Positions 1 to 10,397 of a stretch of DNA of 64,000 bases are shown here, piece by piece. The notes under the pieces were generated by a model, which searched no databases, was not told the origin of the DNA, and saw nothing but the letters and a program-made list of their open reading frames with translations. Source of the stretch: Galeruca laticollis (Eukaryota > Arthropoda > Insecta > Coleoptera > Chrysomelidae); the NCBI GenBank assembly GCA_963921935.1, contig OY998185.1, positions 32,766,487-32,830,486 of the forward strand. Reading direction: 5' to 3'. Made by a program: the position numbers and the translations under genes. The stretch's first letter is position 1. Every line of letters begins with the position of its first letter.

Positions 1-17
1 TATATATATATATATAT
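1..17. repeat. (TA)n microsatellite at window edge
   Basis: Pure TA dinucleotides, cut by the window start. At least five similar tracts occur in the window, several of them at transposon boundaries. Confidence 0.9.
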
Positions 18-254
18 TACTCTGGTGCGTAAATATTTTGCAAATCACGCTTCGATGGTCCGTATTCCTCCGTCGATCAATAGATACTGATGGTTCGAAC
101 GAATAGGTAGGTGTAACAATGGTGTGTACTTCGATTCTGGTGACGGTATACGGGATTCTCTGCGTCCTATAAAATGTTCAGACAGCCATGGGTTTGAGCA
201 ACCGGCAGATCAAACCTCTTTCAGTTTTAATCTCAAGATGTGAGAGTATTGTTT

Positions 255-605
255 GTAGCTAGTCAGTACCCGGCTATCTCGGTTTGTAGGGACTGTAGTT
301 ATTACGGCGCGTCAATACCACACCAGAATTATACTAACAGTTGAAGTGATCGTTTACAGCCAGTCAATACCCGGCTCAACGACGCTACCTTACTAAGATA
401 CTGTAGAGTTTTCGGTGCGTAAATACCACACCGAAATTCTTCTAACAGTTTGAACAATCGTTCTCGTTTCCGTCAATACCAGAAACCAACGGCCGTTCTA
501 GTGAATGATGTATAAAGTCGAATCAATACTCCGACGTAGTACAACACTCGGCGGTGAATAGTGTAAAGCGTTTAAGGTTGAAGTCAGTACCTTCGACCTA
601 CGCTT
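255..605 (+). repeat. Series of seven short hairpins with a shared 11-nt loop
   Basis: Seven copies of a loop close to MGTCARTACCM lie at about 261, 311, 363, 417, 472, 521 and 582, spaced 49-62 bp. Most are flanked by short inverted repeats of different sequence: TAGCT/GGCTA, AGCC/GGCT, TTCGGTG/CACCGAA, GTTTC/GAAAC, GTCG/CGAC and AGGTTGA/TCGACCT (one G-T pair). The stem at 311 is imperfect. The blocks 261-340 and 363-445 are diverged copies of one unit of about 104 bp. A weak related motif (gtgcgtaaata) lies near 26, and a decayed one near 77. Stems that change while the loop stays suggest selection on RNA or single-stranded DNA structure, but the function is unknown. Confidence 0.6.
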
Positions 606-3049
606 CGCAGTGGAGACGGCTGAACTTGGAGGAGCAGGAGTCCATAATCCAAGTCGTCTTACCGTCTGTCGATTTGCATTTTTATACACATCGTAGAGGT
701 GATGGTGGAAATCTCCTTCCCTTCTACTGTCGGTTCTTCGTGCGCATCTTGGCGTGGGAGACTTTGCTGTTCTGGTGGGGTACTTCGTCATCGCTGCGTT
801 AACTGGTTTCTTGAATCGATATTTCTAGTGGTGAATTTATATCATTACACACATTATATAATAACATAAAGAACAATAGTGGAAAAACATTAGACTTAGT
901 AATCTCTACACGGAGAATAATTTACATAATTGTAGAGTTAATAGAGATTTTGTGCCAATTTCTAAACAAGATGAATATCATCCTGATCTTGAAATTTGTA
1001 TTAAACATATAACAAATGGGGGACGTGTAAAAACATGAATAATATTGCTGAAAATTGTACAAGATACAATCAAGAAAAGCTAACATTTTTACCTTAACAG
1101 AGCATACCGTCACTCGGGGTGAAGGCGGACGACCTCCTGTTAAGCATTAAAAATCGTCTTATTCCCTAGTACTATGTTTATTTGGACAATAATAATCAGT
1201 ATATCATGTTTATAATAAAATTTTATACATTTTATGGAAAAAAAAAACAAAAAAACATGAAAGTTGAAATATTTTATTCTTGAAAAACATAAAAGACACA
1301 AAATTTATATAAAAAAACGTCAACCCGTATTTACTAATATAACAAATGTAACTGTCGAAGATATAAACAACGCCTGTACCCCAGTCTAGTCAGTGTAATA
1401 AATACGAATACCTAAAAGATAATTTTATTGTAGGAAATTTCAGAACACACGGTAAAACATATTTTATTTGAAATCATAATAATAACTGGAATGCGACCCA
1501 CATTTTGTTTAATAAAATAAAACGAAGTCAAAACAGAATAGAAAAAAATAAAACATCTTACTGGGTCAAAGCAAAATAATTGTTTTGAATACAATTATTT
1601 CGATAACGAAAATTAGCACAATTCAAAAAACAAAGAGTTGTTTTTGCAATTCGACAAAAACTCCAAAACCGAAGTCGGGGAGAAAGCAAAAACGGGTGGA
1701 CACAGAGCGGGAGCGGTAGCGGGCCGAACACGCGGAAGGGAAAGGTCCTTCCCTTGCCACAGTAACGGTACTAGTTTGTTTTAGTGTTAGCGGTACGTGA
1801 GGTAAAAGTTCTCTCCGTTGTGTTAGGGTGTGATAGGGATACTGAGATTATTCCTTGACGGTGGACACCGTCCCCTGTTTCGATACACAAACGGTAGAAT
1901 TAGCCTCTACGCTAATTTCTTTTCGACATAACACGATTCCGTTCATTGGCACGACTCGTGGTGACAAGCAGATAGCGAAAATCAAGAAATATCCCGGCGA
2001 GATGGAAGAAGTTTGACAACGCAGTAAGTTTTCAACTAAATTTAGATTGGGATATTTTTTTTTACTAGTGAGATATTTATTTGTTATTGGTTGAGCTGGA
2101 TTCTGAACTTGGGAGTATAAGTCAATTGTTATATACAGGGAGTAGCGATAGCAAATATATTTATTTGATTTATTTTTATTTTCAAAGTGACTGGACACAT
2201 CAGTTCATTCTCAGTTGAGTTTTTCGTCCTGATAAATATTTAATTTACCGTGTGTACTGGTATAATTAAATTTTGCAGAGTTTCGCCAACTTGACAAAAG
2301 TTAGGTTTCATTTTGTTAAGTAGGAGTTATCATTTTGTTGTGTCACATATTCTCTTCCACCTCGTAGGTAGGAAGGAGATAGAAATTTAGGCGAGGTTAA
2401 TTTTGTACATGGTAACACAAAGGCCGGAGCGTATGTTTTTCCATTTTTCGTGGGTTTCAGCGAACTTGCGCTGAGTAAATTATTATAGAGAAACATTGTT
2501 ATCATTCTTTTGTTCAGACGTGATTATAAAATAATTTTTTTGTTATTTTGCCAGTGTAATGCATAAATTATCGTAGGTAATTTAATTACTGGGGAATTTC
2601 GCAACTAGTAACGCCAGTGTCGATAAATAATTTCATTGTTCCTAGCTCAGCACAATTTTATAAAACAAAAATTTCACTTTCATTCCCTCAAGGTCAATGG
2701 CGACCTGAAACAACGTAAGCTGAAACGTTATTACGATTAAAAGGGAATTACACATAATATTTATTTATTGTTTCGACACCGGTTACTAGAAAGTTGGGAA
2801 CCGAAACTAATAAACCATACGCCTCTCATGCTATTTGAAAAAGAACAAGCGGATAAGGGGGATAGTTTTTCCGTACCATCGCACAAACGAGAACTCTGTC
2901 ATAACTGTGTTTTTTTTTGAATAGTTATATGATATACAGGGGTAGGATTAAAGTAAAACACCATTTATAGATAGATAGATGTATAGGTAGACTTATACCA
3001 GGGAACTCTAGTTACTTGGGTCATACGGGATTTTATTTTTGGGTTAAGG

Positions 3050-3050
<1 letters not shown>
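606..3050. other. Noncoding stretch, no gene recognised
   Basis: Only short open frames occur here (for example plus-strand 554-802, which resembles no family I know). Positions about 1,670-1,760 are clearly GC-richer than the rest, with several CpG and GGGAG/CGGG blocks, as in a 5' exon or promoter, but no splice-site or TATA arrangement can be argued. A short GC-rich block at 1,096-1,140 (tcactcggggtgaaggc) looks like the edge of a repeat. Nothing else is identifiable. Confidence 0.5.

Positions 3051-3101
<51 letters not shown>
3051..3101. repeat. (TA)n microsatellite
   Basis: About 25 TA units directly abutting the left LTR of the gypsy element. TA-rich sequence also follows its right LTR, so the element appears to have inserted into a TA tract. 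Confidence 0.95.
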
Positions 3102-3104
<3 letters not shown>

Positions 3105-3106
<2 letters not shown>

Positions 3107-4927
3107 AGTATTATAAATAATGCCTCTACGTTGGGAGCTATTTTATTATATATTTTTAATTAATTTTATTATATATTTATTATTAATGATTGTATGGATT
3201 GTATGGGCGCCAGAATTGGTTCGCTTTCTGCGAATTCCCAATTCAAAGATACTACACAAATTAGAAAATATTATAAATTTGTTTAACTTTTAACACTGTA
3301 TCTCAGGGATGAGATTCGGCACTTGGCGATTGTCAGCAACAGGAAACTGTAGGTAAGGTATCAAAGAAACGCAAAACGAACATAGACAAATGATTTTAAT
3401 TGAACATATTTATGCAAATAACGAAATTATTATGAGTTAAAAGTTTATAATTCATATCAAACTCAATAGAAAATTATTGACAAATCATCGCACAGAAACG
3501 CTTTTAATAAATTATTATTATTATTGAATTCCAACGTATCAAGTAAGTTTCGCTTGATTACTTATTTTACTAAAAGTTCTGAATGCATTCACAACGACTC
3601 AACCTCTACTCTCGCTATTGTTAACCTTGGCGTTGTGTGTTGTGGTACTGTGATGACTATTATTTAGTTTACAAAATGAAAGAGAAAACAAAGTGTTTGG
3701 GATGTATTATCATAATTTGATGTAAGAATTTGGTGAGTATTAATTTTTCTAATATGTGTTTAGTGTTCTGTGTCCGATATTTAGTAGAGATTGAATATCT
3801 AATACTAATATTTTTACTAATTAATAGATACCAAACAATATAACCTAACATATAAATATATCAAAATGTTTTATAGGAAAAATACAATATATACATGAGT
3901 AATAGAGTTCATGGTTGGTTCTTCTTGACCCTGAATGTGGTGCATCAGAGAAAAACGATCGCCTATGATCGAATAAGCGAAATTCAGATGTGGAAAATGA
4001 TGTGATGTGAATTATTTCATCAGTAGAAATATCTTATCCACAACAAGATATGTGAATAGTTATCGAAGATTATATTAATAAAGGTAATTGTTCATCTTAC
4101 CATATCTAGACGCTATCACCATTTTACACTTATTTATTTATATGCGAGTGATAAATTTTTGTTAGTTTATTGTTCAAAACTTCACTAAACACTTTGGTTA
4201 ACTTTTTACTTAATATGTCTAAATTATTATAGTCTTTTATAAAAAATTTGAGGAAATAAATTCAACACGTCCTCCATTTATCAAATTTACACCGCCTCTC
4301 TCAAGCTCAAAATCAACAACCTTCCAATGTTTTTTACTTTTGTTTTTCATCGTTCATTTGTTGATAAATAAACATCATTGTTATTGAATCAAAATATCTG
4401 TTTCTGCGGTATAGTAGACAAATTCACTTTGTTTTTATGCACTTCCACTGTCACTCCGAAATACTCTATTCGAACTAATAACAGAACGTTATTTCGCGTT
4501 GATATTTGACCTTGAAGTTTTATACAAATAATTGAATAGTTTATGCAATATACAGGGTTTCTGAAAGTGTCTACAAAATATTAAATTATAATAATTGAAT
4601 TTTATTTCAAAATTCATGTGATACCATATACAGTGATGATCATAGTTATGTATAAAATTTATGTTTGACGTAATTTACTTGTTACTATTGTATTTTCAAT
4701 ATCTTGAATTATACTTTAAAGAAAAATAGTTACAAAATTAAATAGCAATCTTCTATATAATTTTATCAATTGTATTCTATTTGTAAATATTTCTTGTCAT
4801 ATTTAAGCTATGTTTTTTATGAATTATTTCCTTTTATCGAATATTCACTACTGCGATTACTTAGATTCACATTTCTGAGTGATGTTAATGATTCAACATA
4901 ACCTAGTAGATATATTTCACTTTAACA
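3105..4927 (-). repeat. 3' LTR of the gypsy element
   Basis: A direct copy of 10,398-12,224 with very few differences. In element orientation it begins TGTTAAAGTG at 4,927 and ends ACTCA at 3,105, giving TG...CA termini. A weak purine run (AGGGAA) lies just upstream in element orientation, at about 4,928-4,935, where a polypurine tract is expected. Confidence 0.92.
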
Positions 4928-4937
4928 TTCCCTAAAA

Positions 4938-4980
4938 TTCTATAGAATTATTCTTGATTCGACAAGAATATTCTATAGAA
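4938..4980. repeat. Near-perfect hairpin next to the polypurine-tract side of the 3' LTR
   Basis: The arm at 4,938-4,956 is the reverse complement of 4,963-4,980 except for one missing base, with a 6-nt loop (attcga). It lies 11 bp inside the 3' LTR boundary. Possible roles are RNA 3'-end structure or plus-strand priming; neither can be shown from sequence. Confidence 0.7.
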
Positions 4981-5222
4981 GTTTACCTTGATTTTTTCTT
5001 TGATTTCATAATTATATATCACTTATTTAATTAATTCCCCAGTTTAATTCTTTCTTAATTTCATGAAGAAATCTTTAAATTCTCATGATTAACTTATGCT
5101 TAGTCTATTAATAAATTTTAATTCCACTATTTCTAATTCTTAGTTAAGATTGACTAAATTAAATTAATTTATACTTGATTACATAAATAATATTTCTAAT
5201 TCTATTGTTTCTTAAATTTTAG

Positions 5223-5765
5223 TTACGACTGGTTGGTGTTAAATTGATGCAGCTGGTTTATATGAAAAATTCCACGTTCTCGATGAGTGTCAGGATGTAT
5301 CAACTTATAACTATTTATACCATGACTGGTTTCTACTAAATAAGGACCTTCATAAGGTAACTGTAACTTAGAACATATTCCTTTTTTATGATTAGGTACT
5401 CTTAATGCTTTTATTATTACCAAGTCACCCTTTTTAAATGTTTTCCTATTTCTAAGTCTAGCTAGTTTCCGTTTAATGTTCTTGTCAGCTTGTCTTGATT
5501 GTCTTTCTCTGGCTACTTTAATCAGTTTGTTGTAGTCAATTTCACTGGACCATGGTCTGTCTGGTTCTATTCCTGTGAATAAAGAAATAGGCGCTATTTC
5601 CGTAACGATATTTGGTATATTGTTTATAAAATCTGTGGTCTCCTTTAATCGTTCTTCCCACATACGGTTTTCGTAGTATGTAAGTATACTCAGATGCTTG
5701 ATCACTTCCTTGATTCCTCGTTCTGCAGGATTACTACTAGGATGTCTTATACTTGTGAAAACTGT
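5223..5765 (-). pseudogene. Integrase C-terminal part, out of frame with pol
   Basis: This frame carries the rest of integrase: the segment with the third catalytic residue (PSSNPAERG, Glu of the D,D-35-E triad), the helix after it, and a C-terminal domain ending FHINQLHQF before the stop at 5,223. The preceding pol frame reads through the second catalytic Asp region and stops at 5,747. Homology switches frame around a GTTTTC run near 5,755-5,765, so a single small indel splits integrase. A functional full-length integrase cannot be made from this copy. The open frame itself extends to about 5,834, but only the part left of 5,765 matches integrase. Confidence 0.88.
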
Positions 5766-8458
5766 ATTTCCAGGTCTTTCAACAATTTTTCTATTTTTTT
5801 GTTCCTGAAGTATGTTGCATTGTCCATTATGCATTTCTTTGGTTTCCCATATTTCTCGAAGTAGTTTCCTAGCGATTCTTTAATAGAATTTTTATTTGTT
5901 TTACTGCATGGATATGTGCTAATAAATTTAGAAAAAATGTCTACGATTACCATAATGTGTTTGTTACCATTATAACTTGGTATAAGGTTTGATATGAAGT
6001 CTATCGCTATTATATCTAATGGATTTTCCGCTATGATGGATTTCGGTACATTTTCATGATGAATGTTCTTTTCCTTGGATAGTTGACATAGTTCGCACTG
6101 TTTAATAATATCCTTTATGATAGTAATGTCATTTTTCGATATATAATTCTCCCGAAATATCATGTGAGTTTTCCTAATTCCTAAATGATTAAAATCTAAA
6201 TGTATTCTTTTTACAATTAATTTTGTTAAATTTTCAGATATCACATATAATTCCTTGTCATGTACTAATTTATATATTACTCCATCCTTTTCAGAGCATC
6301 TTCTTTGGTATTTCTCATCTAATAATAGTTGTTCCTGTTTTATTTGTTCTAGCGAGAACATACCACTACTTTGTTTCATGATATTAATTCCCACTCTAGC
6401 TTCGTTTGCATCTTTTCTTTTCTCTCCATCCATTCTACTGATCGAGTCTGGTACTACATTTTGAATCCCTGGAATATATTTAATCACGAAGTCATATTCC
6501 TGTAGGAGTAATGCCCATCGATGTATTCTGGCATTGTTCATCTTATTGGTTAGTATCGTTAGCAGAGCCTGATTATCAGTTTCAATTATGAATTTTCCTC
6601 CCAATAAAAAGTATCTGAGTTTATTTACACAGTATATGATGCTAGCAAGTTCTAATTCACTTACTCCATAGTTTTTCTCTGCTCTTTTTGTTATCCTAGA
6701 GACAAATGATATGGGAACGTACATGTCATCATATTCTTGCATTAAAACTCCAGCTAGTCTGTTTTTAGATGCATCTGTCCTTAAAATGAAAGTTTTCTCA
6801 TAGTTCGGATGATATAATTTTATGTTTCTGATGAACTGATTCTTGATTTCATTGAAAGCATCTTCTTGTTTACTGGTCCAATTCCATTTCACTTCCTTTC
6901 TCAGTAATTCCATTAAAGGTAATTCTAAATCGGTTAGATTTCCCAGCATCCATTTGAAATAGTTTAGCATCCCAAGGAAGCCTCGAAGAGTTTTCAAATT
7001 TTTCGGTCTTATGTACTCTCTAATGGTTCTTACTCTCTCCGGATCCATCTCGATTCCTGTCTCTGTGATTTTGTAACCCAAATATATTACTTCTTTCTTT
7101 AAAAATTGGCATTTTTGTATGTTCAGTTTTAGTCCGTTTTCGTCAAGTTCCGCTATGATTGTTCTGAGGTGTTCTAAATGTTCTTCTATACTGTTTGAAA
7201 AAATAAGTATGTCGTCCACATAGTGTATTGTAAATTGGTCATATTTGTTTAGAATTTTATTCAGCGCTTTTAATAGTGCTGATGTAGCGCTTTGTATGCC
7301 AAATGGCGTTACTCGGAATTGATATACTTCCCCATTAATCTTGAATCCTACATACTTCCTGCTTTCCGGATGTAGTGGTATCAGCCAGAAGCTGTGCTTC
7401 AAATCTAGCTTAGAAAAAACTTTAACTTTACTTATCTTTCCTAATATCGATTCGATAGTTAAAGGCGATTCATACTCGGGCATTGTACATTTATTTAAAT
7501 TTCGTGCATCAAGGCAAATCCTTAAATCTCCATCCTTCTTCTTCACTATAACAACTGGATTGATATACGAGGTAGTACTATGTTCTATAATTCTATCTTC
7601 TAATAATTTATTTACAGTTTTCTTTACATCTTCTTGATATTTGTAGGGTATCGGATAACTTCGCTGTTGGAATTGTTGATTTTCTTTCATTTCAATTTTA
7701 TGTACATAATTTCTTGCAATTCGAGATTCCTCATTAATTAAATTCCTATGTCCTCTCAGTATTCCTTTTACTTCATTTTTCCATTCTATTTTCCCATCTA
7801 TATCCAAATTCCATTCCGGCATATTATTATTATTATTTATTTCTCCATTGCCATCCAGCATCATATCTCCACTCATTTTTCCTTCCTGCCTATAATCATA
7901 TCTCTTCTCCATATCATCTTCAAATTTCTTATTATAATTAATACATTTATCTACTCCTTCTACTAACTCTTCATTCATTCTCGAATTATCATTTTTCTCT
8001 TCATAATTAAAATCAACTTTCTCTTTATTAAAGATTATGTACATTTCTTCATAATTAATAATTGCTTTGTTTTCATATAAGATATCCGATCCTAATAATA
8101 GTTCGCATTCCATATTTTCCACTACTAACAGTTGTACCATAGTTTCTCGTTCTTTTAATCTTAATGCTACAGTTATCGTAGTATTTGAAGTTGTTAGTTT
8201 TCTTTGATTTATGCCGATTAAATTTATTTTTGGCACCTTGACGAAATTTTCTTTTGATATTGTCAAATCATTTACAAATTTATTATTTATTAAAGATATT
8301 TCTGACCCGGTATCGATTAATATTTTTATGCTAGTGTCTTCTATCGTTCCGTATATATAAATTAATGTTTCATTGTTTTGTTCTAGCTGGTCCTGTACCT
8401 TTAGAAATTCGCGTGGGTGAACATAGCTGCACCAACTTAACTTACCATATTCACCCTC
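5747..8458 (-). pseudogene. pol: Pol polyprotein: protease, RT, RNase H, N-terminal integrase
   Basis: The frame opens upstream of its first methionine. It overlaps the last codons of gag at 8,458-8,470 and continues without a stop to 5,747. Order: aspartic protease with IDTGSEISL near 8,305; reverse transcriptase with YVDDILIF at about 7,205-7,222 (complement); RNase H starting FILRTDASKN; integrase zinc finger with an H-H-C-C pattern (HLDFNHLG ... CELCQLSK); then the first catalytic Asp (IIAIDF) and the second (CIMDNATYF). It would be made as Gag-Pol by a -1 frameshift. The frame is lost in integrase before the catalytic Glu, so the product lacks a complete integrase; protease, RT and RNase H look intact. 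Confidence 0.93.
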
Positions 8459-8475
8459 TAGAGGAAAAACTGTTG
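8456..8475 (-). promoter_or_regulatory. Candidate -1 ribosomal frameshift site between gag and pol
   Basis: The end of gag reads GTTTTTC immediately before CCTC and its TAG stop, and pol is open in the -1 frame at exactly this point. The 10-bp palindrome CCTCTAGAGG directly follows the slippery run and includes the stop. The heptamer is not a perfect X-XXY-YYZ match, because the first base is G rather than T, so efficiency is uncertain. The -1 frame relation itself is certain from the coordinates. Confidence 0.55.
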
Positions 8476-10275
8476 TTCCGTACCAGAAGATGACACGGGA
8501 ACCACAACATTATCATCATTATGATTATTGCTATTTGTATTAGTTCGATTAAAGTCTGTGTTACGATTAGTTGTGTTTCTTTCTAGGCTGTTCGTCCTGT
8601 TAGTTCTTGTGTCACGTCTTATATTATTCGTCCTTCGTATGTCTCCGTCAGAGTTTCTTCTTTCTCTTCTATTATAATTATTATGCTGTCTCCTATCTGG
8701 ATAATTTGTGTACCTGTTATTGTTATTATTTGTCCTATCGTTATTTCTGTCATATCGTCTATCATTGTTATTATTGTTATTTGTATTGTTGTAATAGTGA
8801 TTATTATTTTGTCTATGATTGTTACTTCTATTAAAGTCTCGTCTATCGTTGACGTTTCTGTAATAGTCATCATAGTCACGTCTATTGTTGTTGTGCACCG
8901 TTCTCTGTACTCGGTTCAAATAGTCTAGTAAAGATTGGAAATTTGTAATATTTTGTATTGCTATACCTTGAGTAATATTGTCATTAAAATGTCTAGATAA
9001 GAATATTATAATTTCTTGCTCAGAAATTATTGGCTCTAAATATTGTGCCTGAGAAAATAAAGACAAAGCATAGCTACTCATGTTGTTGCTTCTTCTACTA
9101 TCAAATTTTCCAAAATATAACTTTTCCCTAACATAGCCTTGTTCTGTTTCCCCCCAGTATTGTTTCAAAAAGTTACTTTCAAAATCGTTGAAATTATTTA
9201 TATTTACATCATTACATGTGAACCAAAGTAATGTTTGACCCTGCAAATGAGATCTAATTGTCTCTTTCAAATCTTCTATCTCTCTGATACCTTTCAATTT
9301 ATTTTTAAGATATCTCAAGAAAATTTTTGGATGCATTTTTCTCGTATCCCCGTCAAATTTAAGATTACTTTCCCCATGGTTATAGATGTAATTTACTCCT
9401 TGAGTATTGATGTTTGGATTCGTCTTGTTTTTTATGGTTTCAAATTCTTTTTCTAATTCCATCATTTTCTTCTTAAAGTCTTCTTTAATTTCCCTCTCCA
9501 ATTTTGTAAAATCTTGTGCATTCCTATCTTCCTTGATTTGTTTTAACTTCTTGTCCATTTCCCATATTAGTTCTTTCTGAGTCTTTAAATTCATCTCCTC
9601 CGCAATCGATAAATTCAACTGGATGCCTTGTTCTACATCATCTATCCTGGCATTGGTTTTCATGATGTTTCTCTCCATTTTGTCTATCTGTTCCTTTCCT
9701 TCTTCTCGTAGTTTATTTCCCATGTCTTCTATCTCTTGCTTCCGGATGGTGCCTTCTTGTATTAAATGTCCATATAGTTTATTCATTTTCTCTTCCTGTT
9801 CTTTTTTATGTTCTTCGAACTGTTTCTTCATTTCCACCATATGTTCTGAAAATGTTTCTTCTTGTTTGTCTAGCCTTCTGTTAATTTCTTCCTTTGTACT
9901 TTTTATTTCTTCTTGTATATCTTCTTCGGTGTTTTTGATGACTTCTTTGGTACTCTTGATGTCTTCTTTGGTGCTTTTGATGTCTTCTTTAGTGCTTTTG
10001 ATGTCTTCTTTGGTGCTTTTGATGTCAGCCATCATTATTTTCATCATATTTATCAACTCTTCATTTTCATTTGGTTTAGGTTTTGTATAGTGATGAACTT
10101 CTTCCACCATACTGTCTCCTTTCTCCAGTTCCGCTGCTTCTTCAGCTTGGATAGCCATCGTCAAACGTTCCCTTAGTACTTGTTTGTTTCCCTTTGTGTC
10201 CATGTTCCTGGATTTCAAAAGTTCCTTCAAGTCTTCTACTGTCAGTTCGTCGATGTTTATTGTTTTGTCTGCCAT
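8458..10275 (-). CDS. gag: Gag with N-terminal SAP-like domain, coiled coil and Asn/Arg-rich tail
   Basis: The start is placed at the ATG at 10,275 (context ATAATGG); the open frame runs a little further upstream but with no ATG. The protein is about 605 residues. Residues about 8-42 (ELTVEDLKELLKSRNM ... LRERLTMAI) fit the helix-loop-helix SAP fold. Residues about 80-115 hold four or five repeats of DIKSTKE, encoded by 21-bp tandem repeats at 9,940-10,025. A long charged coiled coil follows, then a capsid-like region (YLKNKLKGIREIEDLK ... QGQTLLWF). The last 150 residues are very rich in Asn, Arg, Asp and Tyr. No CCHC zinc knuckle is visible; the basic tail may bind RNA instead. The frame is intact. 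Confidence 0.88.
   Translation of the reverse strand: MADKTINIDELTVEDLKELLKSRNMDTKGNKQVLRERLTMAIQAEEAAELEKGDSMVEEVHHYTKPKPNENEELINMMKIMMADIKSTKEDIKSTKEDIKSTKEDIKSTKEVIKNTEEDIQEEIKSTKEEINRRLDKQEETFSEHMVEMKKQFEEHKKEQEEKMNKLYGHLIQEGTIRKQEIEDMGNKLREEGKEQIDKMERNIMKTNARIDDVEQGIQLNLSIAEEMNLKTQKELIWEMDKKLKQIKEDRNAQDFTKLEREIKEDFKKKMMELEKEFETIKNKTNPNINTQGVNYIYNHGESNLKFDGDTRKMHPKIFLRYLKNKLKGIREIEDLKETIRSHLQGQTLLWFTCNDVNINNFNDFESNFLKQYWGETEQGYVREKLYFGKFDSRRSNNMSSYALSLFSQAQYLEPIISEQEIIIFLSRHFNDNITQGIAIQNITNFQSLLDYLNRVQRTVHNNNRRDYDDYYRNVNDRRDFNRSNNHRQNNNHYYNNTNNNNNNDRRYDRNNDRTNNNNNRYTNYPDRRQHNNYNRRERRNSDGDIRRTNNIRRDTRTNRTNSLERNTTNRNTDFNRTNTNSNNHNDDNVVVPVSSSGTEQQFFL
9940..10025 (-). repeat. 21-bp tandem repeats inside gag
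   Basis: Four to five copies of a 21-bp unit (gtcttctttggtgcttttga + t on the plus strand), each encoding the heptad DIKSTKE/DIKSTKD. A 7-residue period matches a coiled coil. Such repeats change copy number readily and could mark recent divergence among copies of the element. Confidence 0.9.
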
Positions 10276-10373
10276 TATAGTTTGCAAAATTTCCTTTAGA
10301 TATCTCAAAAATATTATAACCTGTTCCTGTTACTAGTTTGTTGAACGAGCGTTATTTCGGTCGTTTAACAATC

Positions 10374-10391
10374 GCCCCACGTTGGGCGCCA
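10374..10391 (-). promoter_or_regulatory. Primer binding site, tRNA-Lys(CUU) type
   Basis: The minus strand reads TGGCGCCCAACGTGGGGC, the complement of the 3' end of the common animal tRNA-Lys(CUU) (…GCCCCACGUUGGGCGCCA). It lies 6 bp inside the 5' LTR, where minus-strand DNA synthesis would start. Confidence 0.9.
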
Positions 10392-10397
10392 TTTTAT

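Noticed and set aside
554..802. Overlapping open frames on both strands in 498-802 as a small gene
   Set aside because: No domain, no conserved pattern, and both strands open by chance in a relatively GC-rich patch; nothing supports translation.
8607..8928. Plus-strand and second minus-strand frames opposite the gag tail
   Set aside because: They are low-complexity shadows of the Asn/Arg-rich gag 3' end; gag explains the composition.
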